From NCBI GenBank assembly GCA_958427145.1, contig CAUAAZ010000001.1, forward strand, positions 79,551 to 143,550: a stretch of 64,000 nt of DNA, written 5' to 3'. The stretch comes from an uncultured Collinsella sp. GTDB taxonomy: Bacteria > Actinomycetota > Coriobacteriia > Coriobacteriales > Coriobacteriaceae. Of this stretch, positions 43,562 to 52,161 are shown piece after piece. The position numbers were made by a program, and so were the translations under genes. Below the pieces are notes generated by a model. That model saw only the letters and a list, made by a program, of their open reading frames with translations, did not search any database and was not told where the DNA came from. Position 1 is the stretch's first letter, and every line of letters begins with the position of its first letter.

Positions 43562-46303
43562 TCACTCGTCGAGCAGGAGGTCCGAGGAGCCGAGGCGCTC
43601 TTCTCGCGCCGGAGCGGCGCTCACGCTTATGTAGTCGAAGACATATGCGATCTCGCTTACGGGAACCTCTACGCGATAGCGCGTCGAGATACTCGAGAAG
43701 CTCTGCCTGAAGGACTCGATGAAATCGGCACGCTCCTCCTCGAAGCGGTCCTGGCCAACGTAGGTCTCAATGGGGTTTCTGGTAACAAGGCGCTCGACGA
43801 GACAGCAGAGGTGGACGTAGAGCCCAATGATGGCGTTGCTGCCGATCTTCTCGCCTGTCCTGCGCTGAAGCTCGTGCACGGCGCTCTCGATCTCGTGGAA
43901 TAGCCGCTCCGGGTCGAGGATGGTGATGGAGCGGATGACGTTCTGCAGCGTCATGTTCGAGAGCAGCTTCTCGTGGAAAGAAGAGAGCTCGGAAGCGTCA
44001 AGCCACCTGCCGAACACGGCATCGACCTTAGAGGCGGACGCCGTCGACATGATGTCCTCGAGGGCGACGAAGGGGATGGAGGCGACCCCGGGGTCTCCCG
44101 TGCCGATGACGGCGCAGACGCGGTGCTCGGAGAAAACGGCGTCGTTCGACCCGTTCGCGACAAGCTGCTTGAAGGGCCTCGTGAGCAGGCGCGCGCCTAT
44201 GGTGCGCGGGAGGCTCTGCGAGACGAGCTGGCGTATCCTCTCCGCGGCGTCGACCCCGGACTCGGAGCAGAAGACGATGGCGTCCTCACGGTTGATGCGC
44301 TCGATCACCTTGCAGTGCGTCACGCACGCGGCGGTCGCATCGCCAAGAACCTCGGCGATGGACTTGCCGCCGAGCAGCCCGACCCCGATCTCGAGCGCAA
44401 GACCGGTAGAGACGTTGTTCACCACGCCGATAGTGGAGTCGGTAACGTTCTCGAGGGCCTTATAGGCCTCCTCCAAAGAGCCCATGTCAACAAGAAACAC
44501 GACCCCGGTGCAGTAGGAATGGCGGTCGACGAGGCGCTGGAGCGGACCGACGATGTCCTTCAGCTGCTGGTCGTAGGGCATGTCGACCGCCTCGTACACA
44601 TGCATGCCGAGCATACGGTTCGCCGCGTCGGCGATGCTCGTCGCCGTTGAGTAGCCGTGGGACAAGATGACGCAGAGCGTTCGAAGGGCCTTCGCGTCGC
44701 GAGACTCCGATGCGACGCACAGCGTCAGAAGCGTCTTCGTGAAGTGATCGAGCGAGATTCCCAGCGCCCCTTCCACGTCTGCGGCGACCTGATCGGAGAC
44801 GCTCGAGGCAAACGGTAATTCGGAGGTCACGGCACCGAGGAGATGGGAGATTTGCTCCGCACAGGCAGACTTTCGCTTAGCCAGGCCGATGCCCGGCCAC
44901 AACTGCAGGCAAATCTCCTGGGCCAGTAGAAAAGCGACCTTCCTCGAAAGCTCGATGCCATAAGAAGAGCCTGCGTCGGCAAGGACCACGCCCACGATGC
45001 GCTCGAAGGCGCGCGACCTCGAGGAGGTAACGCCGCGGCCGAAGATCAAGTGATCCTCAACGCCGCGCACAGCGGAGACAGCTTGCGAGACGAGCTCGGA
45101 GACAGAGAGCTCCCCGGCGCAGAATCGCTCATCGAGAGAGCACAGGGCATCGAGCGCCTGCTCGACCGGCCCTGTGCTCTCGGCGGCATCCAGGGACGCG
45201 TCGATCAGAACGCCATCGTCGGGCTGTTGATCGATCTGCGCGGAGGAGAGGAGCCCGCTGGGAAGAAGATACGGGCGAACGACGACGTAGTCGCCCTCGC
45301 GATTGAGGAACGCTTTGGCGCAGCAGTTCGTCACGCAGGCGCGCAAGCCGGCGATGTTATCGGAAAAGTCCGCGTTCACGAGGCAACGGTATGCGCCGCG
45401 GCTAATCTTCACATCAGAACCGATTCGGCACCCCTCGCTGCGCAGGAAGCTCAAGATGAGATCCTCGCGCTCCTCGGGGGTCCGCTCCTTGAGTGAGGGG
45501 ACGCGGGCACAGATGGGCATTTTGCTGTAGGCCGAGGAAACCTTCAGGTCATCGGCAGAAAGCGTCGTCGAAAGAACGAGGCGAGCGCGCGGCGCATCCT
45601 GGGAGGCATCGAGCCCGAGGGCCGTCGCAAGGCAGTGCTCCATCGCAGAGGGAGAGAGTGCCTCGATGCCGTTGACAAAAACCACACCCCCGCGCGATTT
45701 CGCGATCGACTCGTCAAGAAGCCCGTTGAACGAGGCGGCGTCCGGGACCCCGGCGCAGTCGATGCGCACATAGGAGGAGTCGCGGGACAGCAAGCCCTGG
45801 TTCTTGCCGTACTCGTACACAAGGCGAGAAAGGAAAGACTTACCGACACCCACGCCGCCGCTCAAGAGGATGGGTAGGCCAAACGGAGGGTACTGAACCG
45901 CAGCCTTGCACTGCTCGACAACGGAGCTGAGGCTCAGGTCGAAGCCCACGGCACGCGCGAAGTCGCGGTGATCGTCGATTCCCGTCGCCTGGATGAGGTC
46001 GGCGAGCGAGGCGTACTCGCTTGCAGAGAGCTTTACCTGAAAACGCTTCTGGAACGCGCGGCGATGAAAATAACGGACAGGCCTGCCCGCCACCTTAACC
46101 ACAAGGCCGGCGCGAACAAGGTCGTTGAGGTACTGGCTCGCCAGGCTCCTGGAGATGATGAGCGTCTCGGCGATGTCGGAGGTGGACAGACGGACAAGGT
46201 CATCGAGCGAGACGGCAGAGGTGAGGGCCTCGAGATGCTCGAGAATCCTGTCCCTCATGTCGACGGGTTTCTTTGCCAAGCTGTCCTGTGTGGTCTTGTC
46301 CAT
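43562..46303 (-). CDS. LevR-like PTS-responsive regulator (AAA, PRD and EIIA modules)
   Basis: A 913-residue regulator. Residues 15-80 are a winged helix; 130-350 a AAA domain with Walker A SGGVGVGKS at 148-156; then a PRD-like helical domain, an EIIA-man-like module (CTGVVFLVDMGSLEEAY at about 600), a degenerate EIIB-like segment and a second PRD near the C-terminus. The sigma-54 contact loop GAFTGA is absent (VPDAASFNG stands there), and the Walker B position reads GGVVFVNGIE, without the DE pair. It is the PTS-state sensor of the operon directly downstream. Confidence 0.87.
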   Translation of the reverse strand: MDKTTQDSLAKKPVDMRDRILEHLEALTSAVSLDDLVRLSTSDIAETLIISRSLASQYLNDLVRAGLVVKVAGRPVRYFHRRAFQKRFQVKLSASEYASLADLIQATGIDDHRDFARAVGFDLSLSSVVEQCKAAVQYPPFGLPILLSGGVGVGKSFLSRLVYEYGKNQGLLSRDSSYVRIDCAGVPDAASFNGLLDESIAKSRGGVVFVNGIEALSPSAMEHCLATALGLDASQDAPRARLVLSTTLSADDLKVSSAYSKMPICARVPSLKERTPEEREDLILSFLRSEGCRIGSDVKISRGAYRCLVNADFSDNIAGLRACVTNCCAKAFLNREGDYVVVRPYLLPSGLLSSAQIDQQPDDGVLIDASLDAAESTGPVEQALDALCSLDERFCAGELSVSELVSQAVSAVRGVEDHLIFGRGVTSSRSRAFERIVGVVLADAGSSYGIELSRKVAFLLAQEICLQLWPGIGLAKRKSACAEQISHLLGAVTSELPFASSVSDQVAADVEGALGISLDHFTKTLLTLCVASESRDAKALRTLCVILSHGYSTATSIADAANRMLGMHVYEAVDMPYDQQLKDIVGPLQRLVDRHSYCTGVVFLVDMGSLEEAYKALENVTDSTIGVVNNVSTGLALEIGVGLLGGKSIAEVLGDATAACVTHCKVIERINREDAIVFCSESGVDAAERIRQLVSQSLPRTIGARLLTRPFKQLVANGSNDAVFSEHRVCAVIGTGDPGVASIPFVALEDIMSTASASKVDAVFGRWLDASELSSFHEKLLSNMTLQNVIRSITILDPERLFHEIESAVHELQRRTGEKIGSNAIIGLYVHLCCLVERLVTRNPIETYVGQDRFEEERADFIESFRQSFSSISTRYRVEVPVSEIAYVFDYISVSAAPAREERLGSSDLLLDE

Positions 46304-46431
46304 GACTTCTTACCTCCTCGTACAAGGAGTATAAGGGGAGAACAGAGAACGGAAGGGGGCGCGTGGGGGAATCAACAGCTCCGAGGAAAAGTCCACCACT
46401 TGAGGGACAGAAAACAACGGTCATTGAACAT

Positions 46432-46568
46432 TCAGGGCCGACGCTCAACACTTCGGCTCGACACTTCGCTTTGGAAAGGGCCCTGCGCGATGGTGCAGCC
46501 CTCCATCTCGCAGCACAGGTCGCCGAAGGTCGCGAGGATGCGTTCCTTCTGTTCCGTGGGCGAGACGG
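46432..46568 (-). pseudogene. 5'-methylthioadenosine nucleosidase (MTAN)-like fragment
   Basis: In one frame the minus strand reads VSPTEQKERILATFGDLCCE followed by MEGCTIAQ, close to the MTAN motif GADCCEMEGAAIAH that binds the nucleoside. The frame dies at 46432-46434 and nothing precedes or follows it. A short relic. Confidence 0.45.
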
Positions 46569-46617
46569 CTCGGTGGGCAAGGTCCTCTCAAAAGGGGTCG
46601 TCCGACACCGCAAGACC

Positions 46618-46788
46618 TCGATGACCGACTACCGCCTCGAGCAAGTGGCGGATTACCTCTGCACCATCGAACTTGCCTTGGTCAAGTGCGAGGCCAAGGA
46701 GAACGGTGAGACGTACAACAAGTTCTTCGGAGGTATAGGCTCTTTCAAGAGGAACTGGCTCAAGCAAGCCCGCAGCAAACGGATATAG
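46618..46788 (+). pseudogene. 56-residue coding-like fragment, unknown
   Basis: From an ATG at 46618 (no ribosome site) the frame gives MTDYRLEQVADYLCTIELAL and GIGSFKRNWLKQARSKRI. Composition is protein-like, but I do not recognise the family. It directly precedes an in-frame-open fragment that begins after its stop. Confidence 0.25.
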
Positions 46789-46991
46789 CTGGTCTCGCGG
46801 TTTCGCAAGGAACGGTCAGTTCTCCTCTGGCGAGGAACCCCGGGCGACGTGCTTCGAGCAGCGGAAGCTGAAGCGCAAGCAGAAGCAGCGCGGGCATTGA
46901 TCGGTGCCGACATGGGTCCAGACGTGAACAGTGCTACATCCCCTGTTCACGGGGCGCGAAACCGCAAAGGTTGCACAGAGGTTGCAAAATA
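46789..46991 (+). pseudogene. C-terminal fragment, possibly of a tyrosine integrase
   Basis: After the preceding TAG the frame reads RFRKERSVLLWRGTPGDVLR, then AEAEAQAEAARALIGADMGP and HGARNRKGCTEVAK before TAA. The Ala/Glu-rich helix and basic tail resemble C-termini of actinobacterial phage-type integrases, but the catalytic residues are missing, so the identity is uncertain. It ends right before the hairpin at 46993. Confidence 0.3.
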
Positions 46992-46992
46992 A

Positions 46993-47026
46993 GAAGCCCC
47001 CGACCTGTTTTCGCAGGTCAGAGGCT
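46993..47026. terminator. Hairpin related to the one at 21669
   Basis: AAGCCCCCGACCT/AGGTCAGAGGCTT arms around GTTTTCGC. The loop core TTTCGCAGGTC and arm ends match the hairpin after the MerR-like gene, suggesting a repeated intergenic element of this genome. Confidence 0.55.
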
Positions 47027-47153
47027 TGAAATCAACGAATATCGTTTATTCCCACTCGATAACGAGAACCACAGGTAAACGCCCTGCCTGAAAATGCTCA
47101 TTGGTATCTAGCAGCGTAAACCAAAAGAGCTGGCGATACTCATTTGATACTCG

Positions 47154-48416
47154 CTAACACTCCAGGGCGTTTTGCAGCCACGGCTCGGGTCCACCCTTGG
47201 CCGAATACTGGACTCGGCAGGAATCGCGGCACCAAATCTTAGTGCGGCCCTTTTTCGGCCTTAGGAAAACGTTGCCGCAATTCTTGCAGACAGCGAGCTC
47301 GTTGCCACCCGGGAAGAACACCTCATTCCATAGAGCCGTGATCAGGGAGTCCACCTTGATCTTCGCGATCCCTCGCCTATCGAACAAGGCTTCGTCGTCT
47401 ACCGCCGGATTCATCCAACCCCACATCATCTGCCGAACGAACCGCATCGCAATCTCACGGGGCTCTTCCCCTTTGTTGAAGCAGACACAGAGGTAATTCT
47501 GCTTGACGTTCTTGCCCTCGGCGTAATTGGTCGCGACGGGAGCTGAAAGGTAGTTAACAGAATGTCCGTGCTTCAGCGCCGTTGACCAACCTCCGCCATC
47601 GAGCCTGGACATGAGAAGGGGCGCTTGATAGGTCGGCGAGAGAATAAGGTCCCTTACATCGAATGCGAGAGTGTCAGTGTTCCTCGCAAAATACGTGTTG
47701 AACGAGCACAAGCGGCGATACTGCGCATCATATTCATCAAAACAAGCGTAGCTGTTGGCGATCTTAGCGAAAGCGCCCCTCGAAAGACTATCCAAAGTGA
47801 AACCGGCAGCCTTCAGCGGATCATCGCTCAAGACGGAGGCGTCTCCTCCTTCAATCTCAGGAGGGTTAATCACGAAACCCAGCACCCTCGCGGCGATGAC
47901 AATGTTGTTGCGCAGATCCATCCAATCTTGGAGGGGCTCGATGGACACCTCGTCGCAATCGCCGAACTCCTCGAGCTGCTCAAGGAATCCGTTCTTCGTC
48001 GCATCGTAGCCCTCGCAGAGGCGGCGAAGTGCACTCTTGTTGATGACGTCGTTGCCGACTAGTTCGAGATATGCCTCATCCACAAGCCGTTCATGATCCA
48101 TGCCGACGAGCTCGCCGCTTTTGAACGCTTCCTTTATGTCGGAGACTCCCCGGACCCTCTCCTCCTCTTCACCGAGTTCGAAGAAGCTCTTGGCGCTCGG
48201 CTGGCCAAACTTGTCACGGGACATAACGCCAAGCGCGTCAATTGCAGACATAAGCTGGTCGAAGTTGCGAGCAAGTACGAAGTCATTGAAGACCTTGGGC
48301 GTGACGTTTGCCGGATTGACTTTTAGCTCGTTGTTGGAATAGGCGCGGAGCACGACGTGCTGCCCACCGGCACTCCTCCTGGCAATCGCAGTCTTACTCT
48401 TCACCGCATCCTCCAA
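47154..48416 (-). CDS. Unknown protein with C-terminal CGNR-like zinc finger
   Basis: A 420-residue protein. The last 50 residues hold CKNCGNVFLRPKKGRTKIWC and RDSCRVQYSAKGG, a Cys4 finger of the CGNR type that binds DNA or RNA. The first 370 residues are alpha/beta with no recognised domain. It stops at TAG, but the same frame stays open for 34 more codons to TAA at 47052 and reads like protein (QLFWFTLLDTNEHF, then VVLVIEWE). A TGTACA palindrome pair is just upstream of its start. It is divergent from the element's replication genes and is probably element-borne. Confidence 0.7.
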   Translation of the reverse strand: MEDAVKSKTAIARRSAGGQHVVLRAYSNNELKVNPANVTPKVFNDFVLARNFDQLMSAIDALGVMSRDKFGQPSAKSFFELGEEEERVRGVSDIKEAFKSGELVGMDHERLVDEAYLELVGNDVINKSALRRLCEGYDATKNGFLEQLEEFGDCDEVSIEPLQDWMDLRNNIVIAARVLGFVINPPEIEGGDASVLSDDPLKAAGFTLDSLSRGAFAKIANSYACFDEYDAQYRRLCSFNTYFARNTDTLAFDVRDLILSPTYQAPLLMSRLDGGGWSTALKHGHSVNYLSAPVATNYAEGKNVKQNYLCVCFNKGEEPREIAMRFVRQMMWGWMNPAVDDEALFDRRGIAKIKVDSLITALWNEVFFPGGNELAVCKNCGNVFLRPKKGRTKIWCRDSCRVQYSAKGGPEPWLQNALEC

Positions 48417-48425
48417 TCGCTTCTG

Positions 48426-48441
48426 TGTACATGAGTGTACA
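48426..48441. promoter_or_regulatory. TGTACA-TGAG-TGTACA operator candidate
   Basis: Two copies of the self-complementary hexamer TGTACA four bases apart, 10 bases upstream of the zinc-finger gene's ATG, inside its leader. Confidence 0.45.
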
Positions 48442-48590
48442 GAGCATTTCGAATCACTGCAAATGTTTACGTAATTTTACAGTATCGCTGAGAGAAACTA
48501 GCGCTTCATATCCGCGTGATGTACTATTCCGTTTTAGAGCCTGTCTATTGTTAATTTTCGGAATTAGATTTAGCTGGCTCGCATAAAGAA

Positions 48591-48621
48591 GGACGGCATA
48601 GCTTTTGCAGGGCCGCCGTCC
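48591..48621. other. Hairpin upstream of the small element gene
   Basis: GGACGGC/GCCGTCC arms with a 17-base loop, 35 bases before the ATG at 48656. It could be a leader structure or a terminator on the minus strand. Confidence 0.4.
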
Positions 48622-48655
48622 AAAGAGCCCACTTCCAAATGGAAAGGAACCGGAT

Positions 48656-48838
48656 ATGGATTTTAGCACCATGAACAAGGCTCAGAGGCAGACCTTGCTG
48701 CGTGAGCATGACCTTGAGGCGCCGCTGAGCCCTGAGGGTCTTGCATGCCGTCTCCTCTCACTCGAGCTCCGTCTCGAGGGAATCGAGGTCCGTCTGGCCG
48801 AGACTACCAGCGATAACACCTCGAAGGAGGTGAGCTAG
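48656..48838 (+). CDS. Small element-borne protein upstream of the VapE-like ATPase
   Basis: A 60-residue protein starting MDFSTMNKAQRQTLLREHDL, with GAAAGGAA upstream. The C-terminal half is a Leu/Arg/Glu helix (CRLLSLELRLEGIEVRLAET) likely to form a coiled coil. It stops one base before the ATPase start, so translation is coupled. The function is unknown; it may be a loading or assembly partner. Confidence 0.65.
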   Translation: MDFSTMNKAQRQTLLREHDLEAPLSPEGLACRLLSLELRLEGIEVRLAETTSDNTSKEVS

Positions 48839-48839
48839 T

Positions 48840-50072
48840 ATGGGCGAGGAAGATCTCGACATCCCCACCGTTCGCGGCGCAAAGCGTCGCGACCCGAGCA
48901 TCTCGGAGGCGCGCCATGCCCTTGAGGAGCTTGGCCTCAACGCCGCGTACGACGAGATGCGCACGGCTACCGTTGTCACCGGTCCTCTCCCCTGGGACCC
49001 CAACGCAAAGAGTCGCAATTGGAACGAGCTCGATGATGCGCAGCTCATCTCGCTGCTCGAGGACCGTATCGGCCTTCGAAGCGAGAAAACGCTCGGCAAC
49101 GCGATGACGATCTACACGCGCGAGCGCTCCTTCAACCCGCTGACAGATGAGCTCGATAACCTGGTTTGGGATGGCAAGAAGCGCGCCGGCAGTCTGCTCT
49201 GCAAGTGCCTGGGCGCACAAGATTGCGACTACACGCGCGCCGCCGAGACCGTATACCTGTGCGGTTCGGTCATGCGCGCATATCACCCGGGGTCGAAGTT
49301 CGACTACGTCCTCACCCTCGTCGGCGCGGGCGGCCTCGGCAAGTCTACGTTTGTCCGTAAGGCAGCTCTTCACGACGCGTATTTCACCGACTGCATCGGC
49401 GACCTCGGAAACGTCAAGACGACTGGGGAGGGTCTCAGCGGCAAATGGCAGGCGGAGCTTCCCGAGCTCAGCGGCATGAACGGCCACTCGCTCGAGTCGG
49501 TAAAGGCCGGCATCACCCGCGCCAGCGACACCTACAGGCAGGCCTACGGCAAGCGCGCCCACGACCACCCGCGCGCCACTGTTTTCGTAGCCACGACGAA
49601 CACCATCGGATTCCTGAGGGAGAAGAGCTCCGGCGCCCGTCGCTTCCTCCCCGTCCTCTGCGGCATCGGCGAGATCAAGATGTCGGTCCACTCCCCCGAG
49701 TTCGCCTATGAGATCGCGCAGGTCTGGGCCGAGGTCGTCGGTTGGATGAAGCAGGGGGACCCTCGTTTCGGCTGCGCGCTCAGCGCCGAAATGGAGGCGG
49801 AGGCCATGCACCAGCGCGAGGGCTTCCTCGAGGAAGACCCGCGGGTGGATGCCATCAACGCCTACTTGGCCGATAACCGTGACCATCCCATCTGCTCGCT
49901 TGAGATCGCCGAAAAGGTGCTCATGAGAGACCCGGACGTCAAACTGTGCCGGGAGATCTGCGGCATTCTCAACAACGAATGCCCGGGCTGGAAGTTCGCC
50001 AAGAAGATCATCTGTGGCAGCTATGGCAAGCAGCGAGCTTGGCGCTACACGCCTCCCAGCACTGAGAAGTAG
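48840..50072 (+). CDS. VapE-like replication ATPase (SF3-type helicase domain)
   Basis: A 410-residue protein of the virulence-associated E family. The N-terminal 90 residues hold LDDAQLISLLEDRIGLRSEK, then FNPLTDELDNLVWDGKKRAG. The P-loop GAGGLGKST is at 162-170, followed by the SF3-type B' region VVAKAGITRASDTYRQAYGK-like core, and FVATTNTIGFLREKSSGARR near 255 with the sensor Asn and Arg finger. No primase domain is fused. By family it supports replication of mobile elements. An intact terminator follows. Confidence 0.85.
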   Translation: MGEEDLDIPTVRGAKRRDPSISEARHALEELGLNAAYDEMRTATVVTGPLPWDPNAKSRNWNELDDAQLISLLEDRIGLRSEKTLGNAMTIYTRERSFNPLTDELDNLVWDGKKRAGSLLCKCLGAQDCDYTRAAETVYLCGSVMRAYHPGSKFDYVLTLVGAGGLGKSTFVRKAALHDAYFTDCIGDLGNVKTTGEGLSGKWQAELPELSGMNGHSLESVKAGITRASDTYRQAYGKRAHDHPRATVFVATTNTIGFLREKSSGARRFLPVLCGIGEIKMSVHSPEFAYEIAQVWAEVVGWMKQGDPRFGCALSAEMEAEAMHQREGFLEEDPRVDAINAYLADNRDHPICSLEIAEKVLMRDPDVKLCREICGILNNECPGWKFAKKIICGSYGKQRAWRYTPPSTEK

Positions 50073-50082
50073 GACCTCTGTA

Positions 50083-50116
50083 GGGCCGGTGCCATAGGGC
50101 ATCGGCCCTTTTCTTT
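50083..50116 (+). terminator. Rho-independent terminator after the VapE-like gene
   Basis: GGGCCGGTGCC-ATAG-GGCATCGGCCC followed by TTTTCTTTTC, 10 bases past the stop. Confidence 0.9.
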
Positions 50117-50363
50117 TCCTTTGCGAACAGGATCTTCCCAGCACGGTGCCGATGGTGCCGATTCTCACCCCAAAAGCACATCATAAGCGCGCCTCGCCGA
50201 TATTTACCGTCCTTGCGCCCGCCCCCTTCCCGACATTTATCGGCCCCATCGGCACCCAAAGCAAAACAAGCAGATCAGGAGCACGTGAGCCTCCATGGGG
50301 CCGCATAAACCGGCTACTCGATGGGCACCCGTAATTCACGCAGGGTTCCGGTTTTCCCATAAC
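50117..50363. other. Intergenic stretch without a recognised gene
   Basis: Between the VapE-like terminator and the control region of the excisionase I see no coding frame with a ribosome site and no RNA gene. It may hold part of the element's origin of replication or transfer, but no clear iterons are visible here. Confidence 0.4.
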
Positions 50364-50464
50364 TACGTTTCCACCAATTGCATTTCGTAATTTACGGTAT
50401 TTCTGTTGTCAAACCATAACACTAAGCGTAAAATACGTTTCAATGCCATCCAATACGTAATATT
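50364..50464. promoter_or_regulatory. Control region with repeated TACGT-type sites and a promoter
   Basis: A TTGTCA box (50406-50411), 17-base spacer and TAAAAT (50429-50434) form a good sigma-70-type promoter. TACGTTT occurs at 50364 and 50434, the palindrome CGTAATTTACG at 50386, and AATACGTAATATT at 50452, spaced over the promoter and leader. This is a plausible multi-site operator for the excisionase-like protein. Confidence 0.65.
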
Positions 50465-50479
50465 GAAAGGAGTTAGACA

Positions 50480-50689
50480 ATGACCAGCCGTTATTTGGGA
50501 GCAGTTGAGGTCGCCGAGCTGACGGGCATGAGCAAATCTTATGCATTCAAGTTGATCCAAAGACTGAACTCGGAGCTGAGGGATCAGGGGGTCATCACTA
50601 TTCCCGGCAAGGTGGAGACCGCGTACTTCAATCACCGTATGTGCTCCGCCTCCCGCCCCGACATCGGTGGTGGCTCCCATGTCCATTAG
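50480..50689 (+). CDS. Small helix-turn-helix protein (excisionase-like)
   Basis: A 69-residue protein: MTSRYLGAVEVAELTGMSKS then YAFKLIQRLNSELRDQG, a MerR/excisionase-type winged helix, then a short hairpin ITIPGKVETAYF. GAAAGGAG precedes the ATG. It overlaps the integrase by 11 bases. Such proteins direct excision and repress the integrase operon. Confidence 0.82.
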   Translation: MTSRYLGAVEVAELTGMSKSYAFKLIQRLNSELRDQGVITIPGKVETAYFNHRMCSASRPDIGGGSHVH

Positions 50690-51740
50690 CCGGGATGAAA
50701 AGCTTGGCACGTACACCGTGCAGGTCTGGTATAGGGACGCCCTCGGCGAACGCCGCAAGAAGACCCATCGCGGCCACAAGACCAAAGCCGACGCGCGCCG
50801 GTGGGAAGCGGATTTCCTCGCCTCGTGCGAGGGGCGCCTAGAGATGAGGTTCGATAACTTCATCATGACGTACTACCGGGATGTGGGTCCCCGGTTGAAG
50901 CCCGGCACCAAGCTCACCAAGGAGGCGATCATAGGCAAGTACCTACTCCCCTACTTCGGGGAGATGCGCATGTGCGACATAGTTCCCGCCGATATCGTGC
51001 GTTGGGAAAACCAGCTGCTCGCACGCGATTTGTCGGACACCTATCTTCACACCGTCTGCAACCAACTCTCCGCGGTATTCAACCACGCAGTCCGCTTCTA
51101 CCGCCTGCCCTCCAACCCGATGCTCGTCACGGGAAAGGTGGGCAGCAAGAAGCCGACGACCGAGATGTCCTTCTGGACCGCCGACGAGTTCGAGACCTTC
51201 ATCGAGGCACTGGCAAATAAGCCCGAATCCTACCACGCCTTCATGCTCCTTTACTGGACCGGCATCCGCGAAGGCGAGCTCCTCGCCCTGAGGCCGATGG
51301 ACTTTGATTTCGAGCGCGGCCTGCTCATGGTCCGCCGTTCCTACTCCCGCATCAAGGGGAAGGACGTCATCGGGACGCCCAAGACCAGGAAATCGAGGCG
51401 GGACGTCCTCATGCCCGACTTCCTCCGCGACGAGATGGAGGACTATCTATCGACCCTGCCCGACCTCGAGCTTGAAGACCGCATCTTCGCGATGACGAAG
51501 CACAAGCTCGCCGCGGAGATGAAACGCGGGTGCGCCTCGACCGGCATCAAGCGCATCCGCATCCACGACATCCGTCACTCGCACGTCAGCCTCCTGATTA
51601 ACCTGGGATTCTCGGCGAACGCTATCGCCGACCGCATGGGGCATGAGTCGGCGGAGATCACGGAGAACTACTCCCACATGTTCCCCTCGACCCAGAGGAG
51701 CCTAGTTGACGCCCTAAACGAGGTGGGCATGCATGAGTAG
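50679..51740 (+). CDS. int: Tyrosine integrase of the mobilizable element
   Basis: A 353-residue tyrosine recombinase. It has an N-terminal AP2-like arm-binding domain (residues 1-45), a core-binding SAM-like domain (55-150) and a catalytic domain with Arg197 (GIREGE), His296-x-x-Arg299 (HDIRH), His322 (GHES) and the nucleophile Tyr331 (ENYSHMF). The ATG at 50679 is preferred; an in-frame GTG lies 12 bases upstream. It overlaps both neighbours, so excision and mobilization genes form one operon. No tRNA is near; the attachment site is not identified. Confidence 0.93.
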   Translation: MSISRDEKLGTYTVQVWYRDALGERRKKTHRGHKTKADARRWEADFLASCEGRLEMRFDNFIMTYYRDVGPRLKPGTKLTKEAIIGKYLLPYFGEMRMCDIVPADIVRWENQLLARDLSDTYLHTVCNQLSAVFNHAVRFYRLPSNPMLVTGKVGSKKPTTEMSFWTADEFETFIEALANKPESYHAFMLLYWTGIREGELLALRPMDFDFERGLLMVRRSYSRIKGKDVIGTPKTRKSRRDVLMPDFLRDEMEDYLSTLPDLELEDRIFAMTKHKLAAEMKRGCASTGIKRIRIHDIRHSHVSLLINLGFSANAIADRMGHESAEITENYSHMFPSTQRSLVDALNEVGMHE

Positions 51741-52161
51741 GCCAATCGTGGACCACAAGGGAAGGCGCCGTTGCAAGACGGTCGCCTTCCGCATCTCCCC
51801 CGAAGAGGCCAGGCAGCTCGACCTCAAGGTCGCCCTGAGCGGCCTCTCGAAGCAGGACTACATCACAAAATGCCTCCTCGAGTCCAACTTCACGGTGAGC
51901 GCGACGGTGAGGATGAGGAAGGCCCTGAAGGAGCAGGTCGGTCTTATCGTCGCCGAGCTGAGGCGTATCAGGAGCCCCGCAGAGATACCCGATGAACTCC
52001 TCGAGTCCCTCGAAGCGCTCTCCTCGTTCGCCGGTTCCTTCGTCCCCGAAGAATCGCCCGTGGAAGCCCAAGACATGCTCATCAAGAGCCTCGGCCGTCC
52101 AAAAGGAATGGGACGCACCGGCGGAAAACAACCCAAAGAAAAGGAGGGCCCCAATGATTAG
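51733..52161 (+). CDS. mobC: MobC-like relaxosome accessory protein
   Basis: A 142-residue protein. The N-terminal ribbon-helix-helix KTVAFRISPEEARQLDLKVA and SGLSKQDYITKCLLE is that of MobC-type mobilization proteins, followed by a helical oligomerisation region and a basic tail. It overlaps the integrase by 8 bases. It would bind near oriT and help the relaxase nick. Confidence 0.82.
   Translation: MSRPIVDHKGRRRCKTVAFRISPEEARQLDLKVALSGLSKQDYITKCLLESNFTVSATVRMRKALKEQVGLIVAELRRIRSPAEIPDELLESLEALSSFAGSFVPEESPVEAQDMLIKSLGRPKGMGRTGGKQPKEKEGPND

Noticed and set aside
46363..46788. 142-codon plus-strand frame taken as one gene
   Set aside because: Its first half is antisense to the MTAN-like fragment and has no ribosome site; only the last 56 residues look protein-like.
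47040..47060. A real guaA gene end at TTATTCCCACTCGAT
   Set aside because: The residues upstream of IEWE do not resemble GMP synthase, so only a possible attachment imprint is kept, as a speculation.
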